A DNA stretch of 64,000 nt from Chlamydomonas sphaeroides (taxonomy: Eukaryota; Chlorophyta; Chlorophyceae; Chlamydomonadales; Chlamydomonadaceae): positions 12,752 to 76,751 of the forward strand of contig BDDC01000207.1 in assembly GCA_001662425.1 (NCBI GenBank), read 5' to 3'. Positions 1 through 11,763 of the stretch are shown here, in pieces; position 1 is the first letter of the stretch; every line of letters starts with the position of its first letter. The notes under the pieces are model-generated. The model worked only from the letters and a program-made list of their open reading frames with translations. It was not told the origin of the DNA and ran no database searches. Position numbers and translations under genes: made by a program.

Positions 1-69
1 CCCCCTCCCCCCTGGCCACCGGGGCTCACTAAGGCCCACCTAGCGAGCCTTCACGGCTCGCTGGCTCAC

Positions 70-3000
70 CACAGGATGAGGTAGTTTGTGGTGGCCTGGC
101 AGGGCTTGGTCAGCTGCGAGGCCAGCTCGGCGCCCAGCCAGGTGCGCTGCCACGTCAGGCGGCAGGCGTCGATGACGTAGATCTTGGTCAGCACCATGAC
201 GCAGCCCACCGCCAGCACGACCAGCGCCGCCATCAGGCCCGCCATGGGCAGCAGCAGCATGCCGCCGGCGGTCAGAGCCACCACCAGCACCGAGCCCAGG
301 GCGGCGGCCAGGCCTGGCGGCGGGAACGGCGCAACCGCACGCAGCTTCGTTCGTATGGATGGCGGCGAACAAGCGGAAACGAACGTGGCGAAGTCATCAC
401 CCTAGCCGATCCGAGCCGAGCCGCCAGCTGACGAGCACATGCATGCCACACGTACGCATGCGCGTCAGCATGGCGCCGAGCAACACTGGCTGGCTGGTCA
501 TCAACGCAACGAACAGCAGTGCCAACCCACGAACTAACGTCCATGGCCCCAGCTACCCCAGCCAGCCGCCTATGCTACCCCAGCCGCCTGTGCTACCCCA
601 GCTACGCACCCATGGCTGCCTTGCCGCCGGGCGTCTGCTGGTCCGCCACCGCCTGAGCCAGGCCGCTCAGGGCCCAGGCCGCGGCCTTGAGCAGGGCGCG
701 CAGCGGCAGCCACGCCCAGCGCCCGAACAGCACCGCCAGCAGGCCGGCCGCGGTGGGGATGAGCGTGTAGAGGGCGACCGTGATCAGCGCGGCGCCGGCT
801 AGGATGCCGTGCACCATGAGGAAGATGTAGCCGAAGAAGATGAGCAGCAGGTTGACGAGCGACTCTGCAGCGCAGGAGGGGCGGGGCCAGCCGGCGGGTG
901 ACGTGGGCGGACAGAGGAAGATGCCACAGGTGCAGCGATGGGGTGCAGGCGCATCTGGGCGAGCGTGCGGCCCCACGCACTGTAATGCGCGCGCGGCGTG
1001 GCGTGGTGTGTGTTTGTAGCAGCGAGCATGGGGTCCTCCGTGGCCCTGCCCCTGCCTAGCTGGTAGGCACATGCTTGCATGCTTATTACAAGCTAGAACG
1101 AAGTCAAAGGAGGAACATCTATAACCTGCGAAAACGTGACTGCATTGATATTGCATGCACATTGCAGGAGGAGGGGCCGGGAGGGGCCGGGCGGGAGGGG
1201 CTGGGCAGCTGGCTAGCTCATCAGCCTGCAAGCTAGTTCGGATGTGCCCCTCCTCCATCCAGCTATCCACCTACTCCGCGCCCGGACCCGCCCAGCCCCT
1301 CCCGGCCCCGCCCAGCCCCGCACGCACCCGGCTTGAGCGCCTTTACCATCTTGACGTGCCAGGTCAGCGACACAGACAAGACCCACCGCGCGCTCTGCCA
1401 GGGCACCATCACCCACGGCCCCACCGCGTCCGTCGCCAGGAACGGCAGCAGCTGCATGCAGCATGCATGGGACAGAGGGGCGCGCAGGACTCCATGCGCA
1501 TCAGCAGCGCGTGCCGTGCCACGTACCCTACGTACCGTACCGTACGTACGCGCGTACCGCCTTATGTGATGTGCGTACCGTACATGCCGTACATACCGTA
1601 CGTGCGCAGGGCGGCTTCCCCGCCATGGCACATACACACAAAGTCAGGTCCAGTCGTGTCAATTACTGAACAAAGGGACGAGCCCGCACGCGACCGTGCT
1701 AGCTACCGTGCGTGTATGTGTGGATGGGTCTACCTTCGGATGTGGGGCCTGCAGCACGCAGGGTGCGTGTTGCGACATCCAGGATCCAGCCCCCCCCCCC
1801 CACCACCACTGGTTTTCTTTGGCGTGAAGCAGGTTGTTGCGGCCAGGTTAGCCCCACGCGCCCGCCCACGCACCTGTACCATGATGTGTCGCGTTTTGCT
1901 TACAAGCAAAGCACAACGAATGTAATAAGACGACGTCGACGATGAAAATAAACCGATATAGCCAGTGCGCCCACCTGCACCATTATGAAGCCGAGCACCA
2001 GCCACCGGAGGAAGACTTCGGCAAAGGAGGCGGTGAGCACGTAGAGCGCGTCGCTGCGTGGGCGTGCGACGGGGCATCAGGAAGGCAAGGGCGGGAGGTA
2101 GGGAGCGAGGCGGGCCCAACGGTGCATGCGGGGGCCAGTTGTGAAACAGCAATGCCGGACGTCCTTCCTTCCCCACATGCGCCCTCCTCGCCGCCGCGCG
2201 CACCTCAACACAGCCATCGTCTCCTTTCAAAGCAAGGATATATCGATGTGTCAACGAGCAATACAGCGTAACAGGCTCTATCAAGTAAATCCATCGACTA
2301 GCTAGAACACAACGGCTACCTGAACACGTCCAGCGACCCCAGCAGCACCGTAGCCCATGTGGTCTTGCGGCTGCGTGTGACGGCCAGCGCCGCCACCGCC
2401 AGGGCCGCCAGGCAGCTGGTGGCCCCCGCGACGAAGAGGAACCACCTGCGTCGCAAGTAAGGTGACGGCATGGGGGCCATGCATTGGTGACCGGCGGGAG
2501 GCACGCGTGCATACGTGTTGCAAAGTACGTCAATAATGTATGCGAGTGCTGTTGCGATAGGATGGCGCATCAAGTTCTCCGCGCTCGCTGGTGAAAGACA
2601 ACCGCGCGGCTGCCGCATTGCATGGCGCAAGCGCCCGGCGCAACGACGACGCCGCGCCGTGCAGACATGCATGCATGTAATCATTGGGTGGCGTGGCCGG
2701 CCAGCCGGCTGCTGCTGCCAGCTGCCGTGGGGGCGAGCGAGTCAACAACTAACACGTGGTTAAACACATGTAGCTGACATCGCTCGTTTCAGCACCCGCG
2801 TCACAGCGCCAGCAGGTGTGTGACCCGCACAAGGAGGCCATCATGAGGTCCCACGATTCCCGAATAATAATAGTACTTGTAACAATAATAACAACAGTAA
2901 TCATAATAGAAACAACAATAGTTATAACAGTAGTCATAATAACGACAACGTCCCGCCCCCGCTGGGACGACTCGACTCACCCGGTGCTTCCGGTCTTGAG

Positions 3001-3126
3001 CACGGTAGACCCGGGCGGCCGGGGCGGCGAGCGACGTACTCCATAGTGGTAGCCACTGTACGAAGAGTCGTAAAGCGGCGGCCATGGCGGTGACGGCGGC
3101 GGCGATGGAGGCTCAGGGGTAGCGCA
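70..3126 (-). CDS. C-terminal polytopic membrane exons, probably of the SRCR-type gene upstream
   Basis: Five exons on the minus strand join with closed reading phase: 2320-2445, 1975-2053, 1328-1451, 610-864 and 70-313. They encode mostly hydrophobic sequence with about six or seven membrane segments, for example FLFVAGATSCLAALAVAALA (exon 2320-2445), NLLLIFFGYIFLMVHGILAG (610-864) and MLLLPMAGLMAALVVLAVGC (70-313). A further exon at 3040-3126 encodes a proline-rich linker (PEPPSPPPSPPWPP) and probably precedes them, but its phase does not join directly to 2445, so at least one exon is missing from my model. The last exon either stops at a TGA (66-68) or splices at a good GTGAGC donor just after position 70, in which case the gene continues beyond the window. 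I do not recognise the membrane family. Orientation, linker style and the absence of an obvious start codon suggest this is the 3' part of the gene starting at 10323. A separate gene is possible. Confidence 0.6.
1093..1139 (+). repeat. copy A of a 47-bp dispersed repeat
   Basis: This segment matches the reverse complement of 42952-42998 at 41 of 47 positions by my count, without gaps. It lies in the intron between the exons 1328-1451 and 610-864, antisense to that gene. The 8-bp direct repeat TTGCATGC flanks it at 1075-1082 and 1151-1158, leaving 68 bp between. Confidence 0.8.
2861..2944. repeat. AT-rich AAT/AAC microsatellite
   Basis: Imperfect trinucleotide-like runs of AAT, AAC and ATAGT make an AT-rich island in otherwise very GC-rich sequence. 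It lies among the exons of the minus-strand membrane gene, presumably in an intron. Confidence 0.75.
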
Positions 3127-4895
3127 CTGCGACGGCATACAGTGTCGCGGCATGGCAGCCGGGTGTAGCACCCGACGGCACATACTTCGGCCGCAGCATG
3201 AGGCGGCAGAGCTACAGCTAGTTTCTTGATTAGCTTAATTGGCTCTGGCGGGGCGCTGCCGCAGCGCCTGGCCCCGCCTGCCTGGCAGACGCTATCGTTT
3301 GGCGCGGGAGCGCGCGCAGAGCTGCAGGCTGTTTGTTCAACAGCTAGCAGCAGGTTTCCGACTCGGTCCCGGCGCGCAATGAGGTGGGCCAAGTAGGCCA
3401 AGCGCCATCTCGGCTGTCTCGGGGATCTGACAAGTGAGCAAGCCCGCTCAAGACCCACGCCACGCCACAGATTGCACAAGCAACATTTGATTGCGGTTTG
3501 CATCCTTGGCTTAACGCTGTCTGGCATCGCTCAGCTGCGGCTCGGGTGCCTTCCGGTGTATGTCCCGGGGGGTCATGGGTCCGGTACGTACGCTTGCTGG
3601 TTGCTTTGTCTTCCAGCCCCTCCCAGCACACACCCTGTAACAAATCCTTCTTCTTCCCCGTTTCCAACTCATCACCCACCCCACCTGCAGCCCCAGGTCC
3701 CAGCGGTGTGTGCAGTTGCCCACGTTGCCCCAGTCTGGGGGAGGGGGGAGGGGGGATGGCGGGGTGGGGCAGGGGGGCGGAAAATAAAATAACGCACAGA
3801 TCAAACTGGGCATCGCTCGATGTGAAGTTTGACACAGCTGTAAATGCAGCTGTTTTGCCGTAAGTTGGGCGGGGGAGGCTGGAAAAGGGTGAGTGTGCGG
3901 CCCCGGGCAGAACGGCAACCGCGCCGGGGAAGCGATTGCGTGGGCAGGGCGGGAGGGCCGCGGCGAGGAATGGGGCGGCCCAGGTGGGTTACAAGGCGGC
4001 CTAGTAGGGTTTTAGGGACGGGGCATCCGGGGTCTACGACCACGATGGAACTCCAGTCTGTTCTGCGCAGCAGCCTACCTGGCGTGTGCACCTCTATCTA
4101 GGAGGGCTCGGTACGGCACGCGACCCCGCCGTTAGTTGCCGCTTGCCCGGCACAAGCAACGAACGAACGCACCACAGGGCCGCACACGCAAGCGGGTCCC
4201 GGCACGACCACATTCCGTAGGCGGGCCGTCCCATGAGCCAGTGTGTCAAGCAAACAGCGAACGGATGCGCGGCTTGGTTGTGTGCGACTATGCGCGCCCG
4301 GCAAGCTCGGTGCGGGAGTTGCCGTCATGTACGCCCCGCGTGTGCGTGTGTGCGTGCACCACCTGCGCTGGCGATCGGCATGCCGGTGCGGCATGCAGGT
4401 TTCGACAAACTGGCCGGGGCCCTGACGGTTGTGGCCCCCGCTGAAATTTTCCGGCGCCGGATGTGGGCCACCGGAGGGTGTTGGGCGCGCGTGCCCCGCC
4501 GTACCCGTGCCGTACCGGCGGCAGGCTTAGATGACCCCACAGGGGACTTGGGAGGGCCCAGCAGCGCTTGCTAGGCTCGATCGGTCGGAGCCCGAAGGGC
4601 CCTTGCCATGAGCGGCGCGGGGGCAGACGGGGTCTAACCCGCGGTCGTGGCACGGAAACGGTTGCTCTGGCCAGCCATGGCACACATGATGCCGTACACT
4701 AAACCGTACACCGACAATCACAATCAATCAATGTATCGCTTACTGTGAGGCTGCTCTGCCTCCCAAGCGAGCGAGGAGCCAAGGCCGCAGAATACGTACA
4801 GACATTCGGCAGCATTTATTCACTTGCAATGGCTGGCCACTGTGACATTATTGTAGTGTGACGTACATCATAGAAGCAAGACGTGTACGTCTCAC
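3127..4895. other. long intron or intergenic stretch without convincing exons
   Basis: I find no convincing exon on either strand between the SRCR exon ending at 4896 and the proline-rich exon at 3040-3126. The stretch includes a TAGGGTTTTAGGG motif at 4005-4017. Missing exons that would close the reading phase of the minus-strand gene may lie here. Confidence 0.4.
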
Positions 4896-7800
4896 CCAGG
4901 TAGCAGTAGCGCAGGTCCGGCCTTTCCTGCTGGGTATTGTAGTAATACCGGTCTTCGCCCGGCTGCAGTATCATCAGTGCCTCCATGTCTAGGTAGGGGC
5001 ACAGAACTGTGACGTCGCCCTGCCGAGCGACCGAGCGGCAGCAGAGAGCGACAGGGACGAACAGGGGCGTGGCACACAGAGCAGGCAGGAGGCGGGGCCG
5101 CTGTCAGGGCTGCTCGCTGTGCCTGGCTTCAGCGAGACAAGCATGCAGGGCTGGGCGCTTGCGCCATGCCAAAGCGACCCCTGGGCCGGGCTGCTGGTTG
5201 CTGGGACCGCCACGCACCGCCCCGGTGGCGCGCGGCAAGGGTGTGAGCCCGTGCCAGCACCATGCACGGGTGTGAGCACGTGCGGACGCCGGGTTGTGTG
5301 GTTGACACGCATGTACACCCTGCCCTCCTGCCGGGGCGATAATGGCGCTCGCAAGGGCGTACATGCGTGTCCGTGGGTGGGTTGGCCAACCGCCGCACGT
5401 GCGCATGTATGGCGTGAGACCGTACGGCGGTACGGCAAGCGCACCAGCAGAATTGGCGTCGTGGCGTTGTCGCCCTGCGTCGGCTCGTCGAAGGCAAACA
5501 CACGCGAGCTGTAGTCCCAGTCCAGGCCCGCCTGGCGGCACCAGTAGGGAGCCCAGCCGGGACCGTCGCTGCTGTACAGGTCGGTGGACAGCAGGTAGGG
5601 CACGCCGCTGGAGCGAGGGCAGCAGCGAGCAAGGGGGCAGCAGCAGGGGGCAGCAGTAGTGCGTAGCAGCGAGCAGCAGGGGGTAAGACGCGACGACGGG
5701 ATGCAGCAGGGGCCAAGCAGACGGGCAGCAGCAGGGGCCAAGCCGCGCAAGAGCGTGGGCGGGTTAGAGATATGCTCGCGGAGGGGCGGCGGGGGGGCCT
5801 TTGATGCAACGGCGGTATTCAGGCCGCGCAGGGCGGCGAGGTCACTCCACTAGCTAGCATGCACAAGATGAAGGCGCAGCGGCGGCTGGGTGCAGCAGGG
5901 GCTGGGTGCGTGGCCGTGCCCGCCTGCCAGTCGTCGCCGCGCCCACAGTAGTTGCAACGCTTGCGCCAGCTGTAGCCCATTCCTGTGCCCGGCTGAGTAA
6001 GCAGCGCATCCGTGCCAGCCATGGCGCAGGCCGCGGCACGGCCGCTGTAAACCCAGCTAGCCTGGCGCCTGGCGCACCGCTGCTCGGGCAGGATGCAAGG
6101 AAATGTCGGTATGTCGGTACCCCCTTCCTCCAGCCCTTCCTGCGTGACCCCTCACCACACGGTGCCCCAGGTGCCGTTGGGGCCCATCACCTCCACACGC
6201 CCCGAGTACGGCTTGCTCGAGGCGCCAGCCGCCAGCCGCACCGAGCCCGGCGGCACGGCGCCGGGAGGCGGCGGCGCGCTCGCGTAGGCTTGCGCGATCT
6301 TGTACTGCCGTGCGTGAGACATACGTCAGCGCGAAGGGCAGGTCGGGCGGGGTTCATCAGGCGCGTGGCGGTGTATGTGCGGGGCGGGCGGGCAGGTAGG
6401 CAGGCGGGGATGGGGCGAGCAAGCAAGCCGTGGCGGGCCGTGCGTGGCCCAACAGCACGTGGAGCCGGCGACTACACGGGCAGCAGCTAGCTTGCACCAC
6501 CCATCGGCTTCTTCGCACCGACGAGGCTGTGTGCGAATGTATGTACGGAAGTTCGTACGCGGGTACGTGCGAGGTTTTGTGCGGGGGTGGGGATGCCGGG
6601 CCCCGCCCGACCCCGCCGCCCGCCCGCCCGTCCGCCGTCTCACATAGCTGCATCCGTTTTGTTTGCTGAACAAGGGGTCGACAACGCTCGCGTTCTGGAC
6701 GGTGTAGGTCTCGCGAGTGCCGTAGTAGCCGCCCCTGCAGGGCGGGGGAGGGCGCGCGGCGGGGACGGGGAGGGACGGGGAGGGGGCCCTTAGTCCCCCC
6801 AGGGCACGACGGGACACGGCCAGGCAGTCAAGGGTGCGAGCCCGAGCGCCCGCGCGCAGCGCACCACGGCGCACCATGCACAAGACCGCGTGTGCGTGTG
6901 TGTCCCGCCCCCCCCGCCCCCCCATATCGTGGTCCCCTGGTCGCTGCCGGCCCCCAGCGCTGCGTGCGCTCGCACCCAACCCTGCCCGCCCCGGTGCGCC
7001 CAGACCTCAATTGCGCGGAGAAGCCAAGGCACTGTGGCGTGGCGTCGCAGAATGCCAGCGCAGACACGAAGCTGGGCGCGAGCATTTTGAGCCACACGCC
7101 ATCTAGTATGATCTGTCGCGTGTTGGGGGCGGGCAGGTCGGGGGTGTGGGCGAGGTGCGCGGGCGCGGGTGGCGCGGGGGATGAGCGGGCAGCAGGCGAG
7201 CGGACAAAGGCTGGCTGGGTGGCTAGCGCCATCGCGGCCTCAGCTCGATGCAGCAACACGTATGCGTATGGTTACGTACGGCGTATGGTTACGCACCCGT
7301 ATGGTTACGTACCCGTATGGTTACGTACCCGTATGGTTACGTACCCGTATGGCGGCCCTCACTCTCAGTAGCGGCCGGCACCCACCTTGTCCACGGTCAC
7401 GTTGTAGTGGCTGGGCGGGACGGGGCAGTTGCTGCCCGGCACGACGTCGCCGCCGCCTTGGGGCGGAGGACGGCTGGGGGGCGGGCCTGCGGGGGGTGCG
7501 GATGTGCGGAGGCCGCGGGGCGCGGCAGGTTATAAGATGGGCGGGCAGGGTGAAGCGGCGGCGTGTGGCGGGGCGGTCAGTCCAGCAACAAGGGGCTGGG
7601 CGCGCAGGGCGCGGCCGGGGCCGGAACGCCCGTCGGGCGGGTTTTGGATAGAATGGGAGGGCGGCCGCAAGGTGCCATGAGGGCGGCCGCTAGGTCCCGG
7701 GGCCGCGGCCGCTAGGTCCCGGGGGGAGCCGCAGTGAGGCGGCTGTGGAGGGAGGCTGCACATGAGCACAGCGCCCGGGCTGCAGGGACCGACGGCCCTT

Positions 7801-10323
7801 GCACCAGGCTGCCGGCGGCCGGCCGGAAGCAGCAGCAGGTGGTGGCCCAGGAGGCTGCCGCGTGCGGGCACACACGGAGCCGCGAGGCGACTGCGCGGCG
7901 CGGCCTTGAGTTCCGAGTCGCTGGAGGCGATGAAGTCGGTCGAGTTACATACGAGGAGGCCGCGCATATACCGTATGGAAGCGAGCCGCGCGCCCCCTCC
8001 CCGCCTCCCGCGGCTGCCTTGGTCCCCTCGTGCCGTGCCTCACTGGGGTAAGGAGGGGAAGGCGGCGGTGGCGGCGGCGGCGGGCTGGGTGCGGGCGCCC
8101 CGCAGGCCACGCCGATGATGTCGGTGGTGGCGTTGCAGCCGGTCACGTCGTAGAAGCCTGTACGGCGGTGTACGGCGCGTGGTCGTGGTCGCACGTACTC
8201 AGCCGCAGGTACCATACGTGCATGCAAGGGCGCTTCAGGAGCTAGTCAAGACGCGGCCTGCCTTGTCAGGGAGTGGGGCTTTGCGTAGGATGGCCGTGCG
8301 TCGGGCTGGCAGCCGCCAGCCGGCCGTCGTATTTTATTCGTCGATTGCGTCGATCAAGTCTAACCGAGTAAAATTGTCGACGTATCAGATAGAAATGAAG
8401 TGAGATGTGAGGGCTGCCAGGAGCCCGTCGCCGGGCGCTGACGGCGGCCCCCTCCGTCCGTCCGCGCCCGCGCGGCGTTGCCTCACTCACCCGAGTGCGC
8501 GCAGCGCAGGATGGGCGGCGCGGGTTCGTACAGCGAGCACGACACGTTGCTCTGCGCGCATCCTCACACAGGCACGCCGGCGGGGTCCGGGTGGGCGCCA
8601 CAGAGCAGTCCAGCAGGGGCGGGCGCAGAGCCGGGCACAGGCGGCAGCAGCATGCGAGCGAGGTCGCGTGGGGCCACGCGCGGACGCACGCCGGCGGCCC
8701 AGCACTCCCCTCTCCCCAACATCGGCGTTTCTTTCCCCGCCCCGAGGCGCTGCCCGTCCCGCCAATCCCAACAGCCGCACACCCGCCCATCGCGCCCATG
8801 CCGCCCGTCCCGCCCATCCCAGCCGTGCCGCCCATACCACGCATGCCACCCGCGTACCCGCCCATCCCACCCGTGCCCCCACGCTCACCAGGAGCAGCGG
8901 CAGCGGCGGCAGGCTGGCGTTGCGGGGGAAGCTGTACACGCCGCCCGACACGGCCGTCGGGTGCGCGTAGCGCCCCAGCTGCGCACACACGGTCCGCCCC
9001 AGCGGCGGCAGCACCGAGCCCGTGAGCGCGCTGTCGAGCCGTGGCTGGCTGCGGCGGGTACCGGCACGGCAGGGAGGAGGGGCGCCGGCAGCCGGAGGCG
9101 GCGGTGGGCGGTGCGGCAAGCAAGGGTGGGCGGGAGGGAGGGCGCGATGGGCGGCAGCGGTGCGATGGCGACGTGCGCGCGTGCGTGCGTGTGTCACGCA
9201 GTGGCAGGGCGTCGGCCGAGGGTGCGGCGAGGCAGGCCGCAGTGGCCGGCGACGTCGACCTTGTTGGGCGCCCCGGGCCCCTGCCTCCCTCGCTCCGCCC
9301 CTGCGTGCTCACCAGACCAGGCCCCACGCGGCGCTGGGCTCGTGGTAGACCTCGAGACGGCCCGAGCCCGCCTGGGGGCCGCCCACCAAGCGCACGTCGC
9401 CGGTGCGGGGGCCCGCGGGCGAGCCGGACGGCGGCGTGGGAGGGGGCGGCGGTGACGCGGGCGGCCGGTTGGTGGTCTTCTGGTACAGGCCTGGCAAGGC
9501 GCGGGAGGGAGGGAGGCAGCGGGGGGCGAGGCGGGCGGGTTGCGTGTGCGAGCTGCGGCATGCACGCAGCGGCCGCCCCGTACGGCACGGCAACGTTACC
9601 CCTCGGGCAAGTCCCGATGGCCGGCGGCCAGCAGCCGCGCACCACAACAGCCGCACTTGGTTGGCCTCCCTCGGCTGCTGCTTGGGCAGCCACCAACCAA
9701 CGTCACGGCAGGGCACTCACACAAGCCCGGCGTGAAGGTGCGTGTGGTGTTGGGGCTCCACAGGCTGAAGGCGGCGTAGTCGCTGTCGCTGGTGGTGCCG
9801 CCCTGCACGGTCATGAAGCCGCACAGGTCGCCGTCGTAGTCGCACGCGGCGGCTGCGGCGCGCTTGGCGTCGTAGCCCGTGACACGGTACGACGAGTACG
9901 ACGTCCCCGCCGGCAGCTGGCCGTCGTAATCGATGACCAGGCTGTAGCCAGCCGGCGCCGTGCGGCAGAGCGTGGCGGCGCCTGTGCGCGGGAAGGGGAC
10001 GAGCGAGGCAGCAGCAGGCAGCCGGCGTTCGCTGGCCGTCGGCAGTCGGAAGGTGCCGTGGGTTGATTTGGGACGCCACGACTGCCCTCGCTCGCCTCCA
10101 CTGCCCCGTGGAGGAGAGCCTCCAACGAAGCGACGGGCTGTATGGCGAGGTGGTGCTGCCGGCGTACGCGGCACGCAGGCAGAGCCACACATCAAGCAGG
10201 GAAAGAGCATCGGGTGAGGGGGCGCTCACCTACAAGGCCAGGCATCGGACCCAGCAGCGAGGCAGCGAGGCAGGCAGCCAGGAGGAGCAGCTGCTTGCGC
10301 TGCCCCGAGGCCGCAGCGACCAT
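4896..10323 (-). CDS. secreted/membrane protein with two SRCR domains (ectodomain exons)
   Basis: The ATG at 10323 opens a signal peptide (basic start, then LLLLAACLAASLLG). Eleven exons join in one frame: 10230-10323, 9721-9981, 9313-9490, 8889-9048, 8491-8551, 8044-8157, 7386-7486, 7006-7112, 6644-6734, 6156-6304 and 5947-6044. Exons at 5445-5607 and 4896-5006 look coding but their phases do not close, so this end is incomplete. The SRCR domains are seen as VRLVGGPQAGSGRLEVYH...WGLVC (residues about 145-250) and VRLAAGASSKPYSGRVEVM...GTWGTVC (from about residue 405). SRCR domains are extracellular disulphide-bonded ligand-binding modules. Each SRCR is preceded by a Cys-containing module with a similar core (CDYDGDLCGF; CDATPQCLGF), perhaps PAN-like. 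Short proline-rich linkers ([12 protein letters not shown]) separate the modules. SRCR proteins are numerous in Chlamydomonas; their ligands are mostly unknown. The product probably ends in the membrane exons at 70-2445. Confidence 0.75.
7266..7352. repeat. 16-bp tandem repeat in an intron of the SRCR gene
   Basis: The unit GTATGGTTACGTACCC is repeated about 5.4 times with few changes. It sits between the exons 7386-7486 and 7006-7112. Confidence 0.9.
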
Positions 10324-11763
10324 TCCCAAAAGCGCCGCGTAAGCTGTAGGCAACAAAGGATGTTCTCAAACGCTTGGCACAACACCCCAGCAGGTGATGA
10401 GGGACCAGGCCGACTGCGGCAAATCAATCAGCAGGTCGCAAATGCGACGAAACGGAGATCAAAACGCATCACGGCTCTGATTCTTGCAACTACTCACACA
10501 CTGTGGAAACGCTAGCTCCGGAACTGAGCTGTGCTGACCGACTTGTGTTGTGCAGTAGTCGCAGAAACGCCGGTTGTCTGAGACTTGCCGCCGGCTGGAA
10601 ACGGCAAGGCAAGGCTGCACCAGCCGTTATGTTCTCCGCCTGCAGTGTGTTGCGCTGATGCCGACACGCCGCGTGGAAGTATGGGGAGGTTGGGCGCTGC
10701 GCCAACGCACAGCAGCAGCGCCCGAAACTTGCTGCTGGAACTTTGCGTCAATTAGGAGAAGCACAGATGCCTGCCGCAGGCTGCCGCCATACGTGTGTGG
10801 CTGGTTGCGAACACTGGTTGTATCAACACCTCTCTACGGCACAACTAAAGTTGCACCCATCAGCTAGAAAACAGCGAGTGATAGCGCGGAGTAACCACGC
10901 CAAACGTGTGGCAAAGTAAGGCGAAGTTGTACACACCACATCAATACTTTCGGTTGGGAAAGTTTACGGCAACTCCGCTGTGCATTTTGGCTCGCCAACG
11001 TGCGTCAAGCCGTTTGAGGTTGGAAACCGTTGGAAGTGCGGCGCTGTGCACAGTGCCATCGTCGTACGTGCCGCCTGCTGGTGTGGCCGTTGGATGCGGC
11101 GGTCGAGACGGAGACGGCAAGCAGGAGGCCTCCTGACGGCAAGAGTGCGACGTGGAACAGGTGCTGCAGGGGCCGGCGGACAGACGGAAAGGCCGATCCT
11201 GGCCTGTAGCGAGCTACGTGTCTCCGAGTTGGGACAGTCGCTAGCCATAAAATAAAGGGGCTTTACCGGCTGCTCGGAGGTCAAATGATCCGCAGCACGG
11301 CCGCCAGGCGTGGGAGCTGGGAATTGTACGTTGTGAGGCAGGTGTCGGCCATGACCCATGGCAACCTCGGCGTGGCCGCGACCCTGGGGGTGGGGACATT
11401 CTCCGAGACATGGTGGGTTCGTGCTTTCATCGTGTCTTCACATGCGTGCAGCGTCGCAGCCTCAGGTAGTCCACTATTTTGATAGCATAGACTGTTATTG
11501 CAGACATCTCCGTCGCGCATGAAGGCGAAACTGGTCGCTTAGAACAGTCGCTGAACTCGCGGTCAGAACGCAGCAATCTGTGCCGTCTGCTGTCATCTTA
11601 TCAAAAGCTCGCGTGCCGCCTTAGCAACGGTACAGCTTCTGGCGACCATGCGGTCATCGGCCCGAGCACGCACGTCGCAGCTTGCCACAAGAATGCTCAG
11701 TCAGTGAACATCACATATCCCTCTGCAGCGTAGATATTGTAGCTCTAGGGCGCTCGTCTGGCC
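10324..11763. other. divergent intergenic region between the SRCR gene and the repeat-protein gene
   Basis: About 1.4 kb separate two divergent start codons (10323 minus, 11764 plus). It is less GC-rich than the flanking coding sequence and must hold both promoters and 5' untranslated regions. I see no ORF with family resemblance and no clear TATA-like element that I would defend. Confidence 0.6.

Noticed and set aside
1500..1620. GTAC-rich palindromic stretch as a possible hairpin RNA or origin
   Set aside because: It consists of short GTAC/CGTAC runs in an intron without a stable extended stem or any partner feature; simple repeat expansion explains it.
7266..7352. Possible CRISPR array
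   Set aside because: The 16-bp units are directly adjacent with no spacers, and the setting is an intron of a eukaryotic gene.
8266..9696. Minus-strand open frame of 476 codons across the SRCR exons
   Set aside because: It mixes frames: real SRCR exons lie in other frames with good splice sites and closed phase. The frame is open because of GC-rich composition.
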